A DNA stretch of 8,063 nucleotides. Origin: Desulfobacterales bacterium (GTDB lineage: Bacteria > Desulfobacterota > DSM-4660 > Desulfatiglandales > Desulfatiglandaceae). Location: assembly GCA_022013615.1 (NCBI GenBank), contig JAKLQB010000202.1:1-8063 (forward strand), given 5' to 3'. Each line of letters starts with the position of its first letter. The first letter of the stretch is position 1. This document shows positions 5,158 to 8,063 of the stretch, in pieces. Position numbers and translations under genes: made by a program. The notes beneath the pieces were generated by a model. It did no database searches. It saw nothing but the letters and a program-made list of their open reading frames with translations, and was not told the DNA's origin.

Positions 5158-5435
5158 GAAGAAAGGAAAGAGAAGAGAGGAAAGAGGAGAGAGGAAATGG
5201 GAAATAGGAAAGGGGAAACAGGAGAGAGGAAAGAGGACGGAGGACTGAGGACAGAGGTCAGGAGGGAAAGGACAGAGATCAGAGGTCGGAGGTCAAACGA
5301 CAGAGGAGAGAGGAAAGAGGAGAGAGGAAATAGAGAATTAGGAAAGGGGAAACAGGAGAGAGGAAAGAGGACGGAGGACTGAGGACAGAGATCGGAGGTC
5401 AGGGAAAAGACAGAGGTCGGAGATCGGAGGTCGGA
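5158..5435 (+). repeat. Heptamer tract E with mixed unit types
   Basis: The tract runs from GAAGAAA GGAAAGA to GGTCGGA. It is in strict 7-base register to about 5330, where one extra base (GAGAATTA) shifts it, and a second slip of 4 bases (CAGA) occurs near 5411. It holds the second copy of the 75-bp repeat, the 52-bp internal duplication, and a run of GGTCGGA/GATCGGA units at its end. A GTG-started open frame through it (5149-5382) is a product of the repeat and not a credible gene. Confidence 0.93.
5205..5256 (+). repeat. 52-bp exact direct repeat, copy 1 (copy 2 at 5339-5390)
   Basis: The block containing GGACGGA GGACTGA GGACAGA is present twice in tract E at a distance of 134 bases. The duplicated stretch between the two copies contains most of the 75-bp repeat shared with tract A. 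This is a local tandem duplication of about 134 bases, and it shows that the tract grows by block duplication as well as by single units. Confidence 0.92.
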
Positions 5436-5495
5436 AAAGCAAAAGATGCGAAGGTTGGAAGAAAAGAAGATAAAAAATAGAACTCTGAACAGAGC

Positions 5496-5524
5496 TTGAC
5501 TTTAAGGGCTTTTGAAGCAATATT
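5496..5524 (+). promoter_or_regulatory. Sigma70-like promoter candidate
   Basis: TTGACT (5496-5501) and AATATT (5519-5524) are separated by 17 bases: 5/6 and 4/6 matches to the consensus boxes. The expected start of transcription falls on or next to the ATG at 5531, so any product would be leaderless. This may be the surviving promoter of a gene whose body was lost. Confidence 0.35.
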
Positions 5525-5530
5525 GTACCT

Positions 5531-5713
5531 ATGATTATTACGAACCATAGAGAGAAACTGATCAACGCGATTATTTATGAAAGAATGGGGGACGTAGCTA
5601 CTAAATTGCGTTATTCGACGAATAGGCGGAGCGCCCAATTGGAATCTAAACTGGAAATATTTTTTGACGGAGAATGGAAAAAGACAGGAAAGAGGAAAGA
5701 GAAGAGAGAATAG
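5531..5713 (+). pseudogene. Fragment, possibly the N-terminus of a Panacea-domain protein
   Basis: ATG at 5531 has no ribosome site and no leader if the promoter at 5496 is used. The opening NHREKLINAIIY resembles the start of Panacea-domain (DUF4065-like, GepA) antitoxin proteins. In those a cysteine- or lysine-rich segment and an LLYFLDF-like helix follow. Here the text instead runs RMGDVATKLRYSTNRRSAQL and on to IFFDGEWKK, then reads into heptamer tract F, giving the meaningless tail KTGKRKEKRE. I read it as a short remnant fused to unrelated sequence. The family match covers only about 12 residues and is weak; it may be a different small protein. Confidence 0.3.
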
Positions 5714-5756
5714 AGGAAAGAGGAGATAGGAGACAGGAGACAGTAGAGAGAAGATA
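5687..5756 (+). repeat. Heptamer tract F: 10 units
   Basis: GGAAAGA GGAAAGA GAAGAGA GAATAGA, continuing to GTAGAGA GAAGATA, in register. It begins inside the open frame of the preceding fragment and supplies that frame's stop codon (TAG at 5711-5713). Confidence 0.93.
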
Positions 5757-5800
5757 GGAAGCCCGGGAAAGATGTTGTTCATCATCAGAAACGGCAGAAC

Positions 5801-5975
5801 ATGGGACACCTGCCAGCATCATGCTCTTTAGCTGGTTATGAAGAGCAGATTTATGATATCGTGAGAAACCGCTTTTCCTCCGGAAAATATGGATGAGTAC
5901 CTGGCGACTCGTGGCTTTGTCTTTTTGGGTCGTGTTGAGGAGGTCTTGAGATGGACAAAAGAAGCACACACCTGA
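5801..5975 (+). pseudogene. Frameshifted small ORF upstream of the 108-aa gene
   Basis: Two overlapping frames read protein-like text. The first, 5801-5896, carries SLAGYEEQIYDIVRNRFSSG and then a stop. The second, from the overlapping ATG at 5889 to 5975, reads MDEYLATRGFVFLGRVEEVL and ends RWTKEAHT. A one-base shift near 5885 would join them into one protein of about 58 residues, possibly longer upstream, whose end overlaps the next start by 25 bases, as in a tight operon. I recognise no family. It may be a broken partner of the 108-aa gene, or a sequencing error in an intact one. Confidence 0.3.
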
Positions 5976-6277
5976 TGGATTATATTTCCAAAGCAATCGT
6001 TCACCCGGATGTAAGCGGCTTTGAGGCGCTTGAACTCCTGGATGTTCGTAGTCGTCTGGCATCAAGAGAGCCTCTTCTAGATGAGCCGTCCAAGGCCCGC
6101 TTGGAAGATCTTGATCGTCAATTGCTGCAAATGTCCGGCATTTGGCTGGAACGTATCTCCGAGGTTGCTGGATTGGCAGAGATGCGGAGGAGATCTCATG
6201 TCCTTCCATCCCACTGGTGGTGGTATCTGGATGAGATTGCTTCAGCCAAACGTAAAGCGGCGGCCGGGCATCACTGA
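5951..6277 (+). CDS. Conserved-looking 108-aa protein of unknown function
   Basis: ATG at 5951 is preceded by GAGGAGG at 5937-5943, spacing 7. The protein is soluble and largely helical. It has a HPDVSGFEALELLDVRSRLA segment (18-37) followed by REPLLDEPSKARLEDLDRQL (39-58), an amphipathic helix IWLERISEVAGLAEMRRR (64-81) and a tryptophan cluster SHWWWYLDEIA (86-96). The last dozen residues (SAKRKAAAGHH) are read across the junction with the sugar-transferase fragment, so the native C-terminus may be lost. I have a general memory of similar hypothetical proteins in environmental bacteria but know no function. It overlaps the frameshifted ORF, suggesting a former two-gene operon, perhaps another toxin-antitoxin-like pair. 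Confidence 0.6.
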   Translation: MDKRSTHLMDYISKAIVHPDVSGFEALELLDVRSRLASREPLLDEPSKARLEDLDRQLLQMSGIWLERISEVAGLAEMRRRSHVLPSHWWWYLDEIASAKRKAAAGHH

Positions 6278-6548
6278 TTTTTCCTCCATTGTCTTATCTG
6301 ACGAAGGGGACATTCTTGCCGGGAGTGATGATCCGGATATCAAATACAACCAGATGATCCGGTCGTGGAAAAGCCGTTTAGGGCTGCTTTATGTTCAAAA
6401 ACACACCTTCTTTGTAGACCTTCAGGTCATCTGGCTGACAGTGATTGCTATCGTGTCCCGGTCGAAGGCACTGAATGGACAGGAAATGGAAAAAGATAGG
6501 GAAGAGAAGAGAGGAAATAGAAATCAGGAAAGAGGAAATAGGAAATAG
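6252..6548 (+). pseudogene. C-terminal fragment of a bacterial sugar transferase (undecaprenyl-phosphate sugar phosphotransferase type)
   Basis: In the frame beginning at 6252 the text VKRRPGITDFSSIVLSDEGD, continued by LAGSDDPDIKYNQMIRSWK, LGLLYVQKHTFFVDLQVIWL and TVIAIVSR, matches the C-terminal part of bacterial sugar transferases (PF02397). These start surface-polysaccharide synthesis by moving a sugar phosphate onto undecaprenyl phosphate. Landmarks are the PGITD motif, the 'Y-x-x-x-x-x-F-x-x-D-L' segment and the hydrophobic end. The catalytic N-terminal half and membrane helix are absent: upstream the same frame is nonsense and is occupied by the 108-aa gene. After SRSKALNG the frame enters a heptamer tract, so even the last residues may be replaced. 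This is a clear gene remnant, with both ends cut. Confidence 0.7.
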
Positions 6549-6642
6549 GAAATAGGAGACAGGAAAGAGGACTGAGGACAGATGACAGAGATCGGAGGTC
6601 GGAGATCGGAAGTCGGAGGTCAGGGAAAAGACAGAGATCGGA
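6506..6642 (+). repeat. Heptamer tract G with GATCGGA/GGTCGGA block
   Basis: The tract starts with GAAGAGA GGAAATA GAAATCA, has three successive GGAAATA units, and then switches to GGACTGA GGACAGA TGACAGA and to GATCGGA GGTCGGA GATCGGA AGTCGGA. It contains the same GGTCAGG GAAAAGA CAGA slip as tract E. The order of subtypes, A-rich units first and TCGG units last, is also the same as in tract E. Confidence 0.93.
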
Positions 6643-6656
6643 AGGGGGTAGGAAGG

Positions 6657-6797
6657 ATGCAGATCAGGTCTGCGAAGGATTTGAAAGTTTATCAGAAGGC
6701 TTATGAACTTGCTATGGAAATATTCAATATCAGTAAGCAGTGGTCTGCTGAAGAAAAATATTCGTTGACAGATCAGATAAGGAGATCTTCGAGTTAG
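6657..6797 (+). pseudogene. N-terminal fragment of a four-helix-bundle (S23 / 23S rRNA intervening-sequence type) protein
   Basis: ATG at 6657 has GGAAGGGGG about 8 bases upstream. The 46 residues include AKDLKVYQKAYELAMEIFNI and EKYSLTDQIRRSSS, which match the first helix and the TxQIRRSS motif of four-helix-bundle proteins of the 23S rRNA intervening-sequence family, normally about 115-130 residues. After RRSSS, where the family continues with an S-V-x-x-N-I-A-E motif, the frame ends in TAG within TTAGGGGACGTT (6794-6805). About two thirds of the protein is missing. The cut coincides with a recurrent GGGGACGTT box, so an element inserted or deleted here. An upstream extension into the heptamers is not real coding. 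Confidence 0.75.
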
Positions 6798-6867
6798 GGG
6801 ACGTTCTTTACAAATTATACTTACGCTGGGATAGCTGGTGTGTTTGGTCTAAGAAATAGGGGACGTT
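6794..6867 (+). repeat. Paired TAGGGGACGTT boxes, possible ends of a lost RAYT/IS200-like element
   Basis: TTAGGGGACGTT (6794-6805) and ATAGGGGACGTT (6856-6867) are direct repeats 62 bases apart, and a related ATAGGGGACATT lies at 3341. I recall GGGGACGTT boxes next to REP-associated tyrosine transposase genes in environmental genomes, but no transposase remains here. Between the boxes I see no gene. Confidence 0.4.
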
Positions 6868-6892
6868 GGCAGTTTTGTTAGTTTATTTCGGA

Positions 6893-6916
6893 CAGGATTA
6901 GCAGGATTAACTGGAT
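6893..6916 (+). repeat. Short tandem 9-mer (CAGGATTAG / CAGGATTAA / CTGGATATT)
   Basis: Three 9-base units, two nearly identical and one decayed, of the CAGGATTAA type that occurs dispersed in many environmental bacterial genomes. A related word (ACACGGATTAA) is at 283-293. No function is known to me. Confidence 0.5.
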
Positions 6917-6976
6917 ATTGTTTTGCCTTTCAACCTTTCCCGAAGAAAGCTTAAAAACCAAATCGCTTCGCGAGAA

Positions 6977-7031
6977 GGAAAGTGGAATAGGAGACAGGAA
7001 AGGGGAAACAGGAGAGAGGTCGGATGTCAGA
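6977..7031 (+). repeat. Heptamer tract H, running into the stop codon of the PIN gene
   Basis: GGAAAGT GGAATA (one base short) GGAGACA GGAAAGG GGAAACA GGAGAGA GGTCGGA TGTCAGA. The stop of the minus-strand PIN gene (TCA at 7027-7029 on the plus strand) lies in the last unit. The purines are again on the plus strand, so a transcript of the PIN operon reading through would be pyrimidine-rich here, unlike the plus-strand genes. Confidence 0.88.
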
Positions 7032-7536
7032 TGAACTCATCGAGGCGATCTACAGGTGACCGGTAGCGTCGCTGGATCATTGCCGCCAACATGGCGTTTG
7101 CCTCTTTAAGAGAAAAGGCGTTATGGCGTACCAAAGCGATCAAGATACCCAGAGTGCCGGAAAGGGGTACTTCCCTCTTTTCAGCCAGTCGGCGGGCCGC
7201 CAGGTCATCGGTGACAAGAGTCATCCGCCGCGATATGGCCAATGCCAGGCAGGATGCCTCTCCGGGGTCAAGGAGCTGATCAAATTCAGATCGCAGGCGG
7301 TGTTCAGCAGCCGAGTTCGGGACCAATATCCGAAGCCATCCCTCAGGGTCGATGGCTTCGATCTGTTGCAGAACATGCTCAAGATACGAGTAGCCGGCCT
7401 TGACTCCTCTTCGGAGTTCACCAGTGACTTCCACGGTCGTAAAGGCGACTCTGCTATATCGTGTATCGAGTAGGTCGAGTCTGCCTGTAGATGCAAAGTT
7501 GGACAGCACCGTGGTATCAAAGATGTAATCACGCAT
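7027..7536 (-). CDS. PIN-domain putative ribonuclease toxin
   Basis: A 169-aa protein. I chose ATG at 7536 (MRDYIFDTTVLSNF), since PIN domains open with such a strand; starts at 7545 and 7563 would add three or nine residues. PIN acidic residues are visible: D7 (YIFDTTVLSNF), E40 (TTVEVTGEL), D90/E93 (LLDPGEASCLALA), and D110/D111 (TLVTDDLAARRLA). LSGTLGILIALVRHN (125-139) is typical of the DUF3368-like branch. PIN toxins are metal-dependent endoribonucleases neutralised by the product of the preceding gene. The gene overlaps that upstream gene by 8 bases, so the pair is translated together. It is full length with all catalytic acids present, so likely active. The RNA target cannot be predicted. 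Confidence 0.87.
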   Translation of the reverse strand: MRDYIFDTTVLSNFASTGRLDLLDTRYSRVAFTTVEVTGELRRGVKAGYSYLEHVLQQIEAIDPEGWLRILVPNSAAEHRLRSEFDQLLDPGEASCLALAISRRMTLVTDDLAARRLAEKREVPLSGTLGILIALVRHNAFSLKEANAMLAAMIQRRYRSPVDRLDEFI

Positions 7537-7828
7537 TGGCCGCATCCCGAAGTAGCTCGTCAACAGTACGTGGCCCCATGTGAATCTCAGCTCCGCTCTC
7601 TTGGAGGATATCTTTCATTTCCTCGTTCGAGAAGCCCATTATTTCTGCTGCCTTGCCCAAGCTGATCTCACCAGCAGTGTAAGCACGGATAACCATTTGC
7701 CGCTTGATCTCTGGCCGTGACTGAAACAGAGCGCGCAGAGCGCTACGTAAGACCGCCTGCTCATCAGGAAATAACTTGGTCTTAACTAACTGGCTGATTT
7801 CCCAATGGATCGTATCGCTTTGGCTCAT
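7529..7828 (-). CDS. UPF0175-like antitoxin
   Basis: A 99-aa protein. ATG at 7828 is preferred over 7846 because GGAGGA (plus-strand 7837-7842) stands 8 bases before it. The N-terminal part (LVKTKLFPDEQAVLRSALRALF, about 14-35) looks like a ribbon-helix-helix or similar DNA-binding segment. The middle and C-terminal part, AYTAGEISLGKAAEIMGFSN (49-68) followed by EEMKDILQESGAEI, is the helix-turn-helix pattern of UPF0175 proteins, which are commonly paired with PIN/DUF3368 toxins. The acidic C-terminus (TVDELLRDAANA) may contact the toxin. The stop overlaps the PIN start. Autoregulation is expected for such pairs; a TATAAA box (7864-7869 on the plus strand) could be its -10, without a good -35. 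Confidence 0.78.
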   Translation of the reverse strand: MSQSDTIHWEISQLVKTKLFPDEQAVLRSALRALFQSRPEIKRQMVIRAYTAGEISLGKAAEIMGFSNEEMKDILQESGAEIHMGPRTVDELLRDAANA

Positions 7829-7906
7829 GTCTTGGTTCCTCCACATTATTCCACTATTCTTTATTTATATTCAGACCTCGTTATTTGATCTAAGAACTAG
7901 GTCCGA

Positions 7907-8045
7907 TTTTTGGACACCATCGTCATCATAATGGCTATATGGAGCCAAATTGAGGAATTGTGAATTTAGGGATTGAGGGATTAAGATAAGGAAAAGATTC
8001 ATATTTCAATTCCTAAATTCCTGAATTCTACGAGTGTCCAATTTT
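7907..8045. mobile_element. Possible small inverted-repeat (MITE-like) element upstream of the PIN operon
   Basis: TTGGACAC (7910-7917) and GTGTCCAA (8034-8041) are perfect 8-base inverted ends within TTTTTGGACAC and GTGTCCAATTTT, enclosing about 116 bases. Inside, GAATTTAGGGATTG (7962-7975) pairs with CAATTCCTAAATTC (8007-8020), 13 of 14 matches across a 31-base loop. No gene is present. This fits a non-autonomous element or a dispersed palindromic repeat. No target duplication was identified, so the assignment is tentative. It could also hold regulatory sites for the minus-strand operon. Confidence 0.4.
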
Positions 8046-8063
8046 CATGCAAACTGTACAAAA

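Noticed and set aside
5149..5382. GTG-started plus-strand frame of 77 residues, Arg/Glu/Lys rich
   Set aside because: It is a pure translation of heptamer tract E without any domain-like text.
5646..6209. 187-aa minus-strand open frame
   Set aside because: It is antisense to the 108-aa gene, whose own frame has a good ribosome site and domain-like text, and its end is repeat sequence.
6307..6316. GGGGACATT box inside the sugar-transferase fragment
   Set aside because: It is explained by the codons for the conserved EGDIL text of the fragment and lies in coding sequence, so it is not counted with the intergenic boxes.
6582..6656. Upstream extension of the four-helix-bundle frame
   Set aside because: The extra 25 residues come from heptamer tract G; the family's conserved text starts just after ATG 6657.
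7123..7473. Plus-strand frames opposite the PIN gene
   Set aside because: They are antisense to a clearly recognised PIN domain with all its acidic residues.

Overview
This is a bacterial accessory region. Genes use Shine-Dalgarno sites (AGGAG, GGAGGA), ATG, GTG and TTG starts, and short toxin-antitoxin style operons. The families present, and the intergenic motifs (ACGCCAAG, GGGGACGTT and CAGGATTA boxes), remind me of environmental Desulfobacterota or Nitrospirota genomes. That is an impression, because the window holds no rRNA or housekeeping gene. No tRNA, rRNA, CRISPR array or intact transposase was seen.

Layout. 49-210: fragment that looks like the start of a SAM methyltransferase. 358-905: overlapping pair, a small PBECR/RelE-like protein and a DUF2283 protein. 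1209-1725: a tiny uncertain ORF and a truncated AlbA_2 (Schlafen-type) protein. 2620-3323: overlapping pair assigned to the TumA/TumE toxin-antitoxin family. 3616-5049: complete AlbA_2/GHKL-like ATPase/winged-helix protein. 5531-6797: debris and small genes (possible Panacea fragment, frameshifted ORF, a 108-aa unknown, the C-terminus of a bacterial sugar transferase, the N-terminus of a four-helix-bundle protein). 7027-7828, minus strand: UPF0175-like antitoxin and PIN-domain toxin. 7907-8045: inverted-repeat structure that may be a MITE-like element.

The striking feature lies between the genes. Seven main tracts (913-1192, 1863-2072, 2194-2228, 3441-3538, 5158-5435, 5687-5756, 6506-6642) and a shorter one (6977-7031) are built of degenerate purine-rich heptamers with consensus near GGARANA. 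They always have the purines on the plus strand. The longest tracts keep a 7-base register over 30-40 consecutive units with only substitutions. Most of these tracts sit just after the 3' end of a gene or gene fragment, including the minus-strand PIN gene, whose stop codon lies inside one. Exact and near-exact copies of 48-83 bp recur within and beside the tracts, and two of these families bracket the tumA/tumE pair as direct repeats.

My reading, an inference, is that the tracts act as homology between small toxin-antitoxin and defence-like modules, producing a cassette-like array that has collected broken genes. Whether the heptamers also have a role of their own, in RNA, DNA structure or protein binding, cannot be settled from the sequence.
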